DNA of 64,000 bases from Amycolatopsis rifamycinica. Lineage in GTDB: Bacteria > Actinomycetota > Actinomycetes > Mycobacteriales > Pseudonocardiaceae. The notes under the pieces were generated by a model, which was given only the letters and a program-made list of their open reading frames with translations, was not told the DNA's origin and ran no database searches. Positions 41,039-50,593 of this stretch are shown here, piece by piece; positions within the stretch are counted from its first letter, which is position 1, and every line of letters starts with the position of its first letter. Where the stretch lies: the NCBI RefSeq assembly GCF_000695625.1, contig NZ_JMQI01000005.1:19813-83812 (forward strand). Reading direction: 5' to 3'. The position numbers and the translations under genes are program-made.

Positions 41039-41959
41039 TCAGGGGTGCCGGCTCGGCTCGACGGCGTGCGGGTCGTCGGCCGGCAGCCAGCCGGTGCCGA
41101 GGTCCAGGGAGCCGACGTCCCGGGTGAGCGCCGCGATGGTGGCGCGGACCGGTGCGCGGGTCTCGTCGCGGCGGGACACCAGCGACCACGTCCAGAAGGG
41201 CACCGGATCGATCACCGGCCGCCGCCCGAGGTCCGGTGGCACCGGCGTCGTCTGGCCCTTCGGGTTGTTGAGCACCGGACGCCGCAGCCGGCGGGCGTGG
41301 TCGAACAGCGCCGGGCCCGTCGATCCCCCGTCCTCGGTGTGCACCACCTCGGCGCCCGTCGCCCGGGCGAACTCCTCGGCGTAGGCGTTCCACGACGCCC
41401 AGCTGGCCGTGTCGGCGTCGACGAGCACGACGACGTCCCGGGCCGCGACCTCGGCGGTGCCGGTGCCGATCGCGTAGAGCCGGTCCGCGCCGAGCAAGCG
41501 CGCTTCCAGCCCGAGTCCGGCCAGGTCGGCGGCCCGCGCCCAGCAGATCGCCAAGTCGATGCTCCGGTCGGCGACCCGGCGCAGCTGGGTGTGCGAAGGC
41601 AGCACCCAGGTGTCGACGTGCAGGTGCGCGACACCCGCCACCCGGTCGAGCAGGTCGGCCGGCCGCCAGTTCACGTAGCCCAGCCGCACCGGCTCGCGCG
41701 CCGCGATCCCCGCGGCCGACCGGCGCAGCTCGTCCGCCTGCTCCAGCAGCGCCCGGACCTGGGGCAGCAGGGATTCGCCGCATTCGGTCAGCGTGACCGA
41801 ACGGCGGTCGCGGTCGAAGAGGCGGACACCGAGGTCCCGTTCCAGTGCCTTGATCTGCTGGGACAGCGACGGCCCGGCGATGCGCAGCCGTTCGGCGGCC
41901 CGGCCGAAGTTCAGCTCTGTGGCGACGGCCACGAAGTACCGAAGCTGGCGTAGCTCCAT
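41039..41959 (-). CDS. LysR-family transcriptional regulator
   Basis: A 306-residue [47 protein letters not shown] at residues 4-45, and a full effector domain. It is divergent from the SDR gene at 42081, which it probably regulates; a 6-5-6 inverted repeat lies between them. Confidence 0.93.
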   Translation of the reverse strand: MELRQLRYFVAVATELNFGRAAERLRIAGPSLSQQIKALERDLGVRLFDRDRRSVTLTECGESLLPQVRALLEQADELRRSAAGIAAREPVRLGYVNWRPADLLDRVAGVAHLHVDTWVLPSHTQLRRVADRSIDLAICWARAADLAGLGLEARLLGADRLYAIGTGTAEVAARDVVVLVDADTASWASWNAYAEEFARATGAEVVHTEDGGSTGPALFDHARRLRRPVLNNPKGQTTPVPPDLGRRPVIDPVPFWTWSLVSRRDETRAPVRATIAALTRDVGSLDLGTGWLPADDPHAVEPSRHP

Positions 41960-41978
41960 AACGGCAGCTTAGTGCGCT

Positions 41979-41995
41979 GGGAGGTTTCGCCTCCC
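41979..41995. promoter_or_regulatory. inverted repeat between lysR and the SDR gene
   Basis: GGGAGG-TTTCG-CCTCCC lies in the 121-bp divergent spacer, 20 bases before the lysR start. It is a candidate operator or a leader hairpin. Confidence 0.35.
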
Positions 41996-42080
41996 TGGTG
42001 AGAGCGAACCGGTCGTGGCGAAGCGCTCGCGCCGGGCACACCATCGGCTTCGCAAGCACCATCCCAAGGAGGTCAACGAA

Positions 42081-42788
42081 ATGAGCACCCAGAAGGTCGC
42101 GGTCGTCACCGGCGCTTCGCAGGGCATCGGCGCGGCACTGGTGGAGGCGTACCGCAAGCTCGGCTACGCGGTGGTCGCGAACTCGCGGTCCATCACCCCA
42201 TCGGGCGACGCCGGGATCCTGGCCGTCGCCGGCGACATCGCCGACCCCGCCGTCGGCGCCCGCGTGATCGACCAGGCCCTGGCCGGCTTCGGCCGCGTCG
42301 ACACCCTGATCAACAACGCCGGCGTCTTCGTCGCGAAGCCGTTCACGGACTACACCGCCGCGGACTTCGACCTCGTGACCGGCGTGAACCTGCGGGGCTT
42401 CTTCGAGGTCACCCAGCGCGCGATCGCCGCGATGCTGGAAACCGGCGGCGGCCACGTCGTCAACGTCACCACCAGCCTGACCGACCACGCGAACAGCGCG
42501 GTGCCGTCCGCGCTGGCGTCGCTGACCAAGGGCGGCCTGAACTCGGTGACGAAGTCCCTGGCCGTGGAGTACGCGACGCGCGGCGTCCGCGTGAACGCCG
42601 TGTCCCCGGGCATCATCCGCACCCCGATGCACCCGGCTTCGACGCACGAAGCCCTGGCCGCCCTGCACCCGGTCAGGCGGATCGGCGACCCGGGCGACAT
42701 CGTCGACGCGGTCGTCTACCTGGAGGGCGCACCGTTCGTCACCGGCGAGATCCTGCACGTCGACGGCGGCCAGAGCGCGGGGCACTGA
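42081..42788 (+). CDS. SDR-family protein lacking the usual catalytic Tyr
   Basis: A 235-residue SDR with the cofactor loop TGASQGIGAAL, NNAG, and SPGIIRTPMH. At the YxxxK position it reads ASLTKGG: Lys is present but the Tyr is replaced by Ala. The same unusual spacing occurs in a subgroup of SDRs I recall, so this is probably an inherited feature and not a sequencing error. Activity may use another residue or be altered. The ATG has AAGGAGG at good spacing. It is coupled to the SnoaL-like gene two bases downstream. Confidence 0.88.
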   Translation: MSTQKVAVVTGASQGIGAALVEAYRKLGYAVVANSRSITPSGDAGILAVAGDIADPAVGARVIDQALAGFGRVDTLINNAGVFVAKPFTDYTAADFDLVTGVNLRGFFEVTQRAIAAMLETGGGHVVNVTTSLTDHANSAVPSALASLTKGGLNSVTKSLAVEYATRGVRVNAVSPGIIRTPMHPASTHEALAALHPVRRIGDPGDIVDAVVYLEGAPFVTGEILHVDGGQSAGH

Positions 42789-42790
42789 AG

Positions 42791-43141
42791 ATGCTCGACA
42801 CCCTCACCGAAGTGCTGGACGCCTGGAAATCGGCGGTCGACGCGCACGACCCCGAGCGGGTCGCGGAGCAGTTCACGGAAGACGCGATCTTCCAGGGCCT
42901 CCACCCGTACAGCGTGGGCCGCGACGGCGTGGCGGCGTACTACGGCTCCCAGCCACGGGGCATGACGGCGGACTACCGGATCGTGGAGACCCGCCGCCTG
43001 GCCGAGGACGTGCTCCTCGGGCACGCCGACGTCGACTTCGGCTTCACCGATCGGCCGACGCTCCCGGTCCACCTGAGCGTGGTCGTCCGCCGCGACGGGG
43101 ACCGCTGGCTGATCGCCCACTACCAGGTGTCGCGGCTTTGA
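42791..43141 (+). CDS. SnoaL-like/SgcJ-type small protein
   Basis: A 116-residue NTF2-fold protein: VLDAWKSAVDAHDPERVAEQFTEDAIFQGLHPYSVGRDGVAAYY, then LSVVVRRDGDRWLIAHYQVSRL. It belongs to the broad SgcJ/EcaC/DUF4440 group; the function is unknown. The start directly follows the SDR stop, so translation is coupled. Confidence 0.85.
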   Translation: MLDTLTEVLDAWKSAVDAHDPERVAEQFTEDAIFQGLHPYSVGRDGVAAYYGSQPRGMTADYRIVETRRLAEDVLLGHADVDFGFTDRPTLPVHLSVVVRRDGDRWLIAHYQVSRL

Positions 43142-43200
43142 ACGACACGTCGACGTGGGAGTTCCGCGGGTGTGACCCGGCCTCCCGCCGGTCGCGCACA

Positions 43201-43740
43201 ATGGACGACGTGACGATCACGCCGGCCGTACCGCAGACCGCCCTGCGCCTGCGCCCGTGGCGGCCGGACGACCTGCCGGCGCTGGTCGCGGCCCATCGCG
43301 ATCCGGTGCTGCGCCGGCGGCTGATCGCCTCGCCGGCCGACGAAGCCGAGGCCCGGCAGTGGCTGGACGCGCAGGCCGCCGGCTGGAAGTCCGCGACACG
43401 GTTCGGTTTCGCGGTGGTCGCCGAAGACGGGACGATCCTCGGCCACGTCGGCATGAAGGTGGTGGCCGCCGGCGTGGCCGAAGCCGGCTACTGGACAGCG
43501 GCCCAGGCCCGGGGGCAGGGCATCGCCACCCGGGCGCTGGAGACCGCGTCACAGTGGGCGCTGGGCGCGCAAACCCTCGTCCGGCTGACCCGCCTCGACC
43601 TGCTGCACGCGGAAGACAACCCGGCCTCCTGCCGGGTCGCGGAGAAGTGCGGCTACGTCCTGCACGACCTGCTGCCGCCCGCACCGCCGGCCTTCCCGGC
43701 ACGCGGGCACCGGCACGTGCGCACGCCACGGGGAAACTGA
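43201..43740 (+). CDS. GNAT-family N-acetyltransferase
   Basis: The protein (179 aa from ATG 43201) matches RimJ/RimL-type GNAT enzymes: LRLRPWRPDDLPALV, FAVVAEDGTILGHVGMKV, AEAGYWTAAQARGQGIATRALETASQWAL (acetyl-CoA loop) and DNPASCRVAEKCGY. The substrate is unknown. A TTG at 43138, overlapping the previous stop, would add 21 residues; no strong ribosome site helps decide. Confidence 0.88.
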   Translation: MDDVTITPAVPQTALRLRPWRPDDLPALVAAHRDPVLRRRLIASPADEAEARQWLDAQAAGWKSATRFGFAVVAEDGTILGHVGMKVVAAGVAEAGYWTAAQARGQGIATRALETASQWALGAQTLVRLTRLDLLHAEDNPASCRVAEKCGYVLHDLLPPAPPAFPARGHRHVRTPRGN

Positions 43741-43820
43741 CGACCTCACGGCTCCGGGTGGTTCACGCCACGGGTGGCGGCCCCGGGCAACCGCGACGGT
43801 CTTCCCGGCGTGCTGATGGC

Positions 43821-44303
43821 ATGACGTCGTCGAGGTCCTGGCTGCCCGAGGCGGCTTTGCTGTGGCTTCCCCTGCTGGTGCTGGCCGGCGGGATCGCGGT
43901 GGTGTGGACCGGCGTTTGCCTGGCCGCGGACGTGCACCGGTCGGCGGGGCTCTTCCCGGGGCGGGTCGTCACGACCGACGTCCGGAACTCGACCGCCGAC
44001 GTCGAATACACCGGACCCGACGGAGTGACGAAGACGCAGACCTTCGAGCACCACCTGGGGCGCAGGATCGTCTGGGGGCGGAAGGTGCAGATCCGGGTGT
44101 GGCCGGATGAGGGGCGCGCGGCCATCGACGACGGCGACAAGCACACCGGCCCGATCGTGGCCGGCAGCCTGCTGACCCTCCTCGGCGCGGGCGCCACCGT
44201 CCTGCTGTTCCGGTGGCATCACGGCATGCGGCTGGAGAAGTCCCGTGCGCGAGCCGAAAAGTGGTGGTTGTTGTCGTGGTGGTGGCTGTCTCGCTGGCGG
44301 TGA
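43821..44303 (+). CDS. DUF3592-like membrane protein
   Basis: A 160-residue protein with two membrane helices (about 12-34 and 112-130) around an extracytoplasmic beta domain (GRVVTTDVRNSTADVEYTGPDGV, TQTFEHHLGRRIVWGRKVQIRVWPDEG), as in DUF3592 proteins. The C-terminus is basic and Trp-rich. The function is unknown. It ends five bases from the convergent AsnC-like gene. Confidence 0.75.
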   Translation: MTSSRSWLPEAALLWLPLLVLAGGIAVVWTGVCLAADVHRSAGLFPGRVVTTDVRNSTADVEYTGPDGVTKTQTFEHHLGRRIVWGRKVQIRVWPDEGRAAIDDGDKHTGPIVAGSLLTLLGAGATVLLFRWHHGMRLEKSRARAEKWWLLSWWWLSRWR

Positions 44304-44308
44304 CGTCC

Positions 44309-45274
44309 CTACATCCGGTTCGCGGCCTGCTTGACGGTCTTGATCACGGGCGCGGTCTCGACGTGGGTGATCGCCGGCAGCGCGGCGACCCGGGTGGTCA
44401 GGTACCGGTACAGCTGGCGTTGGTTCGCGCACACCACGGTGGCGTACAGGTTCGTCGGCCCGGTGGTGGCGGCGGCGAACGCGATCTCCGGATGCCCGGC
44501 CAGCGCCGCACCGGCCTCTTCCAGGCGCGCGGGAGCGACCGAGAGCCAGAGCAGGGTGCGCGAGCCGACGCCGTACAGGCTTGGGTCGACGTCGATGTCC
44601 AGGTACAGCACCCCGCGTTCGCGAAGCTCGGTCATCCTGCGCCGGACCGTCGTCGGCGACCAGCCGGTCACCGCGGCCAGCTGCTCGAGCTCGGCTCGGC
44701 CGTCGGTGGCCAGCGCGGCGAGGAGCCGGCGGTCCCCGTCGTCGAGCCGCACCGGTCCCGGCCGGTGCGGTACCGGGGGTGGGCGCAGCCGCTCGACCGC
44801 CTCCTCGTCCAGTGACCCCAGCTTGGCGATCAGGCTGTCCGGGCCGCCGTAGTACGCGTGCAGCACGGAGTGCGCGGTCACGCCCTCCACGCGGGGGGTG
44901 CGGGGCAGCTTGGCCAGCAGCAGCGCCTCGCTGTCGGCCTCGCTCTCGGTGCGGACCGCGCAGGTGATCTCGGTGCCGCCGGAGGTGATGCTCACCCAGG
45001 ACGTGTCGGGGCGGCGGGCCAGCGCTTCCGCGACCGGGATCGACGCGGTGGGCGCGCAGCGCACCCGCAGGAACCACAGCACCGCGCCCAGGGCGGTCAC
45101 GTCGACCCCGCCGAGGACCCGCACCAGCCCGGCCGACCGCAACCGGGCGTACCGGCGGGCGATGGTGCGATCCGACACGCCGAGCACCTCGGCGATCGTG
45201 CTGAAGGCGGCGCGGCCGTTGATCTGCAGGGCGTGCACGAGCCGGCGGTCCAGCTCGTCGATGTCGGATTCCAC
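44309..45274 (-). CDS. Lrp/AsnC-family regulator with tandem domains
   Basis: The protein (321 aa from GTG 45274) has two Lrp-like halves. The first has HTH DELDRRLVHALQINGRAAFSTIAEVLGVSDRTIARRYARLRSAGLV. The second starts near residue 165 (LDDGDRRLLAALATDGRAELEQLAAVTGWSPTTVRRRMTELRERGVLYLD). Each half is followed by an alpha/beta ligand region. Two-repeat AsnC proteins are common in actinomycetes. It is divergent from the Rox-like monooxygenase gene and probably controls it. Confidence 0.9.
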   Translation of the reverse strand: MESDIDELDRRLVHALQINGRAAFSTIAEVLGVSDRTIARRYARLRSAGLVRVLGGVDVTALGAVLWFLRVRCAPTASIPVAEALARRPDTSWVSITSGGTEITCAVRTESEADSEALLLAKLPRTPRVEGVTAHSVLHAYYGGPDSLIAKLGSLDEEAVERLRPPPVPHRPGPVRLDDGDRRLLAALATDGRAELEQLAAVTGWSPTTVRRRMTELRERGVLYLDIDVDPSLYGVGSRTLLWLSVAPARLEEAGAALAGHPEIAFAAATTGPTNLYATVVCANQRQLYRYLTTRVAALPAITHVETAPVIKTVKQAANRM

Positions 45275-45389
45275 CGAGCCAACCCTAGTATTTTTCGGAT
45301 ACCGGCTCAATCGGGTCCGTTTCTGGCGATCTGTGTCGGCGGGGCGGAGCGTGGCTCTCGTCCTGATCGACACCACCAGGAGTGAATCC

Positions 45390-46829
45390 GTGAACACTGA
45401 TGTGCTCGTCGTCGGCGCCGGCCCGACCGGCCTGATGCTGGCCAACGAACTGCGGGTGGCGGGAGCCGCGGCCGTGCTGGTCGACAAGCTGCCGCAGCGC
45501 AGCACGTTGTCGAAGGCGGGCGGCGTGCAGTCCCGCACGCAGGAGGCATTCGACCAGCGCGGCCTGCTGGAACCGTTGCTGGCCACCGGGAACTACCCGA
45601 TCGGCACCGCACACTTCGCCGGCCTCACGCTCCCCCTCACCCGGGACAGGCACCGTCATCCGTGGCGGTCCGTCCCGCAGGTGGCGATCGAGGGCTTCCT
45701 CGAACGGCACCTCGCCGCGCACGACATTCCCGTGCGGCGCGGCCACGAGCTGACCGGCGTCACCCAGGACGAGGACGGCGTCACCGCGACCTTCGCGACC
45801 GGCGGTGTCGTCCGCTCCCGGTACCTGGTCGCGGCCGACGGTGGCCGCAGCACGGTGCGGTCGCTGCTGGGCGCGGCGTTCCCCGGCAGGCCGGGCACCG
45901 TGACGGTGGTCGCCGCCGACGTGCGGTTGAGCGGTGACGACCAGGCGATGACGCACACCCGGAGCGAAGACGGGAACTGGGCGTCGGTGTTCCCGCTCGG
46001 CACCGACCCGCAAGGCAGGCCACTGCGGCGGCTCTCGTTCGGTGGGCCGGGCCGCTCACTGCCGCGGGAGGTCCCGGTCACCGAGGACGAAATCCGCGAC
46101 GGGCTGCGGGCCGTCTTCGGCTCCCGGGTGCAGCTGCTCGAACTGCGCTACGCCCGCCGCATCACCAACGCGGCCCGGCAGGCCGCGCGGTACCGGCACG
46201 GGCGGGTGTTCCTGGCCGGCGACGCCGCCCACGTCCACCTGCCGATCGGCGCGCAGGGCATGAACACCGGGATCCAGGACGCGCTCAACCTCGGGTGGAA
46301 ACTCGGCGCCGCGGTGCACGGCTGGGCCCCGGAACACCTGCTGGACACCTACCACGCCGAACGCCACCCGGTCGCCGCGGCCGTGCTGCGCAACGTTCAG
46401 GCGCAGAGCCTGCTGATGGACCAGCAGGGCACCCGCGACCCGGACCTGACGGCCGCCAAGGACCTGTTCGCGGCCCTGACGCAGCTGCGGGACGTGCAGT
46501 ACCACCTCGACGACATGGTGTCCGGGATGGGCATCCGCTACCCGATGCCGGGCACCGAAGACCACCCGCTGGTCGGACTTCCCGCGCCGGACCTGGACTT
46601 CGGCCGGGCCCGGTCGCACGAGCTGCTCCGCTCCGGACGCGGCCTGCTGATCGATTCGGCCGGCAGGTTCGCCGAGGTCACCGCCCGCCGGCCGGACCGG
46701 GTCGACCGCGCGGGTCAGGGCACCGGCACCGAGCCGATGCTGATCCGCCCGGACGGCTACGTGTGCTGGGCGGGCACCCCGGACACGCTCGAACCGGCGC
46801 TCGGTCACTGGTTCGGTGAACCGCATTGA
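45390..46829 (+). CDS. FAD-dependent aromatic monooxygenase, Rox (rifampicin monooxygenase)-like
   Basis: The protein (479 aa from GTG 45390, AGGAG seven bases upstream) is a class A flavoprotein hydroxylase: GAGPTGLMLANEL near residue 9, ADGGRSTVRSLLGAAFPG, and GDAAHVHLPIGAQGMNTGIQDALNLGWKL. A thioredoxin-like C-terminal domain includes GRGLLIDSAGRF and LIRPDGYVCWAG. Length and C-terminal pattern agree with rifampicin monooxygenases, which inactivate rifamycins. The same fold serves many phenol or polyketide hydroxylases, so the substrate is a hypothesis. A HelD-type gene lies 1.7 kb away. Confidence 0.88.
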   Translation: MNTDVLVVGAGPTGLMLANELRVAGAAAVLVDKLPQRSTLSKAGGVQSRTQEAFDQRGLLEPLLATGNYPIGTAHFAGLTLPLTRDRHRHPWRSVPQVAIEGFLERHLAAHDIPVRRGHELTGVTQDEDGVTATFATGGVVRSRYLVAADGGRSTVRSLLGAAFPGRPGTVTVVAADVRLSGDDQAMTHTRSEDGNWASVFPLGTDPQGRPLRRLSFGGPGRSLPREVPVTEDEIRDGLRAVFGSRVQLLELRYARRITNAARQAARYRHGRVFLAGDAAHVHLPIGAQGMNTGIQDALNLGWKLGAAVHGWAPEHLLDTYHAERHPVAAAVLRNVQAQSLLMDQQGTRDPDLTAAKDLFAALTQLRDVQYHLDDMVSGMGIRYPMPGTEDHPLVGLPAPDLDFGRARSHELLRSGRGLLIDSAGRFAEVTARRPDRVDRAGQGTGTEPMLIRPDGYVCWAGTPDTLEPALGHWFGEPH

Positions 46830-46946
46830 TCGCGGCGGTGCGAACATCCGCACCTGCCGAAATCGAGGGCGTGCGATCGCGGCCGGATCAGTTCGGGTCG
46901 GCCTGATGAGGCTGTGCCGGCTGGTGTTCGCCGGACTCCACGGCGG

Positions 46947-47759
46947 TCACCGTGCCGGCAGGTCCCACAGGTGGTAGTCGGCGATCTTGGCGAAGCCCAT
47001 GCCGGCGTACAGCGGATAGCCCGATGATGTCGCCTGCAGCACGGCCGTGTCCACGTTGTCGTCGGCGCCCTCCCGGATCGCGTGCCCGGTGATCGTGGCG
47101 CCGAAGCCGCGCCGCCGGTAGCCGCGCCGCACGGCGACGAAGTACACCCCGACCGTCTGCGCGTGCCTCACGCTGACGCTGACCGCGACGCAACGACCGT
47201 CGACCCGGCCCAGGTGGAACCGAAGGCTATCGTCGGCCAGCGCGCGCTCGCCGGCGATCGGCTTGAGCAGCGCCGGGTCCATCCGGTAGCCGGCCGCGGC
47301 GCAATCCACGAAGGCACGCAGGTCAGCAAGGTCTCCCGCGGTCGTGAGGGCCAGTGGCGTCTCCAGCGGTGGCGGGGTGCCGGAGACGGGCATGGCCATG
47401 ACCGGGTACAGCGGCTCCCGTGCGACCCCGCGACGCGCCGCGAACGCGTCCGCGGCGGGGCTGGGCCGCTCGCTGATGATCCGCCACCCCAGCCGTCGCC
47501 GGTCGAAGTACGTTGCGGCGGACGCGATCGCCCTCGTGTCGTCCACCCCGTCCCCGCAGTGCAACTGGGTGAAGCCGGCGGCGCTGATGCCGGTCGTGAT
47601 CAGCAGTCCACCGGAGACCTCGTCGACGACACCGCCGCACACCCGCGCGAGCTGTCGCCAGAACGCCTGATGATTGTGGTGCGCTGGTCGTGCGTCGATG
47701 CGTCGCCCTCCCGACTCGCCGTCCAGCCGACCATACGCCAGGAAAGCACGCCGGCACAT
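46947..47759 (-). CDS. GNAT-family N-acetyltransferase
   Basis: The protein (270 aa from ATG 47759, GGAG upstream) has a ~130-residue N-terminal domain. A GNAT core follows with VGVYFVAVRRGYRRRGFGATITGHAIREG (acetyl-CoA loop) and TSSGYPLYAGMGFAKIADYHLWDLP. The two-part layout recalls actinomycete GNATs with an N-terminal degenerate copy. The substrate is unknown. A much longer frame runs upstream antisense to other genes and was not used. Confidence 0.85.
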   Translation of the reverse strand: MCRRAFLAYGRLDGESGGRRIDARPAHHNHQAFWRQLARVCGGVVDEVSGGLLITTGISAAGFTQLHCGDGVDDTRAIASAATYFDRRRLGWRIISERPSPAADAFAARRGVAREPLYPVMAMPVSGTPPPLETPLALTTAGDLADLRAFVDCAAAGYRMDPALLKPIAGERALADDSLRFHLGRVDGRCVAVSVSVRHAQTVGVYFVAVRRGYRRRGFGATITGHAIREGADDNVDTAVLQATSSGYPLYAGMGFAKIADYHLWDLPAR

Positions 47760-47893
47760 CCAAAGCTCCGGCAGCGATCCCGGGCCTGCCGCCGAAGCCG
47801 GAACGCACGCTCGCCGCTGATAAAGCGTTCGCGTCCTGTCATGTCCCAGACCCTGAAGACGTTGTGCGAACTCCTGGAGACCGAGGAGCGGCG

Positions 47894-48428
47894 ATGAGGA
47901 TCGAGGTATAAGGCGGCCCTCGTCGACGGCGCCGAGTTCGCCCTGCTCGACCTCGCCGACCACCCGATGCCGTTCTTCGACGAGCCGCTCGCACCGCTGG
48001 CCAACCCCGACCGCCGGCCGTCGGCGGCCGTACGGGCTTGGCTCACGGCCATGGCGGCCGCCGACGCCTACGTCTTCGTGACACCCGAGTACAACCACGC
48101 ACCACCGGCAGCGCTGAAGAACGCCCTGGACTTCCTCGCCACCGAGGCCGCCGGCAAACCCGCGTCGATCGTGTTGTACTCCACCACCGCACACGGCGGC
48201 GCCCTCGCCGGTCAGCAGCTGCGTCTGGCGATCGGCAAGGCAGGCATGCTCCCACTGCCCAAAAGCCGTTCCCTCGCCCACGCCGACCGGCTCATCGGGC
48301 CCACCGGCGAATTGGCCGAGCAATCCGATCGGGCCCGCCGCGTCGCCGAATTCGTTCCGGCATCCCTGCATGACCTCGTAGCGCACACCCGGGCACTGCG
48401 AACACCGGACCTCGGGCCGGGCGGCTGA
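47894..48428 (+). pseudogene. NAD(P)H-dependent FMN reductase with its N-terminal FMN loop deleted
   Basis: A start ATG at 47894 with GGAG upstream reads MRIEV and then hits TAA. From 47898 another frame continues as a normal FMN reductase: ALVDGAEFALLDLADHPMPFFDEPL, FVTPEYNHAPPAALKNALDFL, to the stop at 48428. Compared with the intact paralogues at 55576 and 59000, the segment with the FMN-phosphate loop GSTRxGR is missing, and the join is out of frame. The simplest reading is a deletion of roughly 100 bp or more near 47906. A shorter protein could start later but would lack the FMN site. Confidence 0.7.
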
Positions 48429-48514
48429 AGCCGACGGAAACAACAAGACTGTTTCTCCGGGAAGTCGCGATGCACTCTGGGGGCCACTGATCACCGAATT
48501 CCGGGAGCACAGCA

Positions 48515-50593
48515 GTGGCGACTCGCAGTGGCACCGACCGTGAGCTCGTTGTCGAACAGGAGTACCTGACCGCCCTGTACGCCAGGCTGGACGTCCTGCG
48601 CGAGCACGCGGCCACCCGGTTGGCCGCGGCGCGGGACGCCGGCGCGGAGCGGGAGACGGTGGCCTTGTGGCAGGCGGAGTCAGGGCGGTTGGAGGCCGTG
48701 GAGGACGGCCTGTGTTTCGGGCGGCTGGACCTGCGCGATGGCCGTCGTGTCTACATCGGACGGCTGGGACTGTTCCGGGATGCGGACGACACGCCGTTGC
48801 TGCTCGATTGGCGCGCACCGGCTGCCCGGCCCTTCTACACCGCGACCATGGCCAGTCCGCACGGCGTGCGACGGCGGCGACGCATCACGACACGCGGGCG
48901 GACCGTCCTCACGCTGGATGACGAACTGCTCGACCCGGACGCCGCCGGCTCCGTCGGGGACGGCGCGCTGGTCGGAGAAGCCGCATTGGTGGCGGCGCTG
49001 ACCGCGCGGCGAACCGGGCGGATGCGTGACATCGTCACCACGCTGCAGACCGAGCAGGACCGCATCGTCCGCGACGAACACCCCGGGGTGCTGGTGGTGC
49101 AGGGCGGCCCGGGAACGGGCAAGACTGCGGTCGCCCTGCACCGGCTGGCGTACCTGCTCTACATCCGTCCGCACCTGCGCACCCGGCGCGTGCTGGTCAT
49201 CGGTCCCAGTCAGGTCTTCCTGGACTACATCGGGCAGGTACTCCCCGGTCTGGGCGAACACGCGGTGACGACGGCGACCATCACCCAGCTGCGCCCGGAC
49301 ATCCGGGTCAGCCGCCTCGACCCGCCCGGAACCATCGAGGCCAAGGGCCGGCCCGGCATGGCCGGCCGCATCGCGGCCGCCGTGCGATCCCGCGTGCGCA
49401 CGCCCGACGAGCCGGTCGAGGTGGAGTTCGAGCAGCAGGCGCTTCGGCTGGACCCGGACGACTGCCGCGGTGCCATCGAGGCGGCCACGCGGACCGGGTT
49501 ACCGCACAACCAGGCCCGGCTGGTGTTCCAGCGACGGATCGTCGAGCTGCTCGCGCAGCGCCTGATCGACCGCATGGAGAGCGTGGTTTTCACCGAGGCC
49601 GGCGAGGCCATCGACGGCGGCAGCGCCGACGGACGGCTCAGCGCGGCCGACCTGCGTGGCTTGGCCGCCGCCGGCGTGGTGATCGACCCCGGCCACGATG
49701 ACGACGGGCCGAGGAGCCTGCTCGACGAGACCGACGCGGCCCGCCTGCGCGCCGCGCTGCTGGCCGATACCCAGGCGTGCCTCGCGCTGGACGAACTGTG
49801 GCCGTCGCTGACCGGCCAACAGGTCGTCGCCGACCTGCTCGCCTGCCAGGTCGAGGACTGGGCTCCGGCGGACATTCCGCTGCTGGACGAGGCCGACGCG
49901 GTGATCGGCGAATCCGGCGGGGCGACGTTCGGGCACGTGGTCGTCGACGAAGCCCAGGAACTGTCGGCGATGGCCTGGCGGATGCTGATGCGCCGCTGCC
50001 CGGCGAAATCGATGACGATCGTGGGCGACCTCGCCCAGACCGGCAATCCGGCCGGGGCCTCCTCCTGGGACGGCCTGTTGCGTCCGCTTGTCGGCAATCG
50101 CTGGCGGCTGGCCCAGCTCACCATCAACTACCGGACCCCCGCCGAGATCATGGCCGCCGTCATCGACCTGTTCACCACCCACCACCCCGACCTGCGGCCG
50201 CCTCGATCCGTCCGCGCCGCCGGCGAGCCGCCCTGGCGCCGGCGCACCACACTCGCGGACTTGCCCGAAACCGTCGCCGACCTCGCCGCCCGGCACACCG
50301 ACGGGCAGCTCGCGGTCATCACTCCCCGGCACCACCACGCTCGGCTCGCGGCAGCCCTGTCCCTGCCAACGTCACCCGAGATCACCGACCCCGTCGTCGC
50401 GCTGACGCCCGACCAGGCCAAAGGGCTGGAGTTCGACTCCGTGCTGATCGCCGACCCGGCCGCGATCCTGGCCACTCCCTTGGGCCACAACGACCTGTAC
50501 GTCGCCATGACCCGCACCACGCGGCGGTTGGGCATCGTGCACCCCGGCCCACCGCCGGCGGAAATCTCCCGCATCCAGGAACGGACACCATGA
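48515..50593 (+). CDS. HelD/HelR-type RNA polymerase-associated superfamily 1 helicase-like protein
   Basis: A 692-residue protein: N-terminal coiled coil (EQEYLTALYARLDVLREHAATRLAAAR), then YIGRLGLF and LLLDWRAPAARPFY, a HelD hallmark. Walker A GGPGTGKT is at about residue 197, VVVDEAQELS (Walker B) at about 474, and a C-terminal helicase half with VAMTRTTRRL. HelD proteins evict stalled RNA polymerase; the actinomycete relative HelR can displace rifamycin from polymerase. No rifamycin-associated element was found upstream. Start ATG/GTG 48515 with GGGAGCAC upstream. Confidence 0.9.
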   Translation: MATRSGTDRELVVEQEYLTALYARLDVLREHAATRLAAARDAGAERETVALWQAESGRLEAVEDGLCFGRLDLRDGRRVYIGRLGLFRDADDTPLLLDWRAPAARPFYTATMASPHGVRRRRRITTRGRTVLTLDDELLDPDAAGSVGDGALVGEAALVAALTARRTGRMRDIVTTLQTEQDRIVRDEHPGVLVVQGGPGTGKTAVALHRLAYLLYIRPHLRTRRVLVIGPSQVFLDYIGQVLPGLGEHAVTTATITQLRPDIRVSRLDPPGTIEAKGRPGMAGRIAAAVRSRVRTPDEPVEVEFEQQALRLDPDDCRGAIEAATRTGLPHNQARLVFQRRIVELLAQRLIDRMESVVFTEAGEAIDGGSADGRLSAADLRGLAAAGVVIDPGHDDDGPRSLLDETDAARLRAALLADTQACLALDELWPSLTGQQVVADLLACQVEDWAPADIPLLDEADAVIGESGGATFGHVVVDEAQELSAMAWRMLMRRCPAKSMTIVGDLAQTGNPAGASSWDGLLRPLVGNRWRLAQLTINYRTPAEIMAAVIDLFTTHHPDLRPPRSVRAAGEPPWRRRTTLADLPETVADLAARHTDGQLAVITPRHHHARLAAALSLPTSPEITDPVVALTPDQAKGLEFDSVLIADPAAILATPLGHNDLYVAMTRTTRRLGIVHPGPPPAEISRIQERTP

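Noticed and set aside
47841..47897. 19-codon ORF (MSQTLKTLCELLETEERR) before the broken FMN reductase
   Set aside because: Too short, without a ribosome site; probably the leftover end of an upstream gene or chance.
48430..48514. Rifamycin-associated element upstream of the HelD-type gene
   Set aside because: I looked for the known GC-rich inverted repeat and found none here or before the Rox-like gene, so rifamycin control is not supported by sequence.
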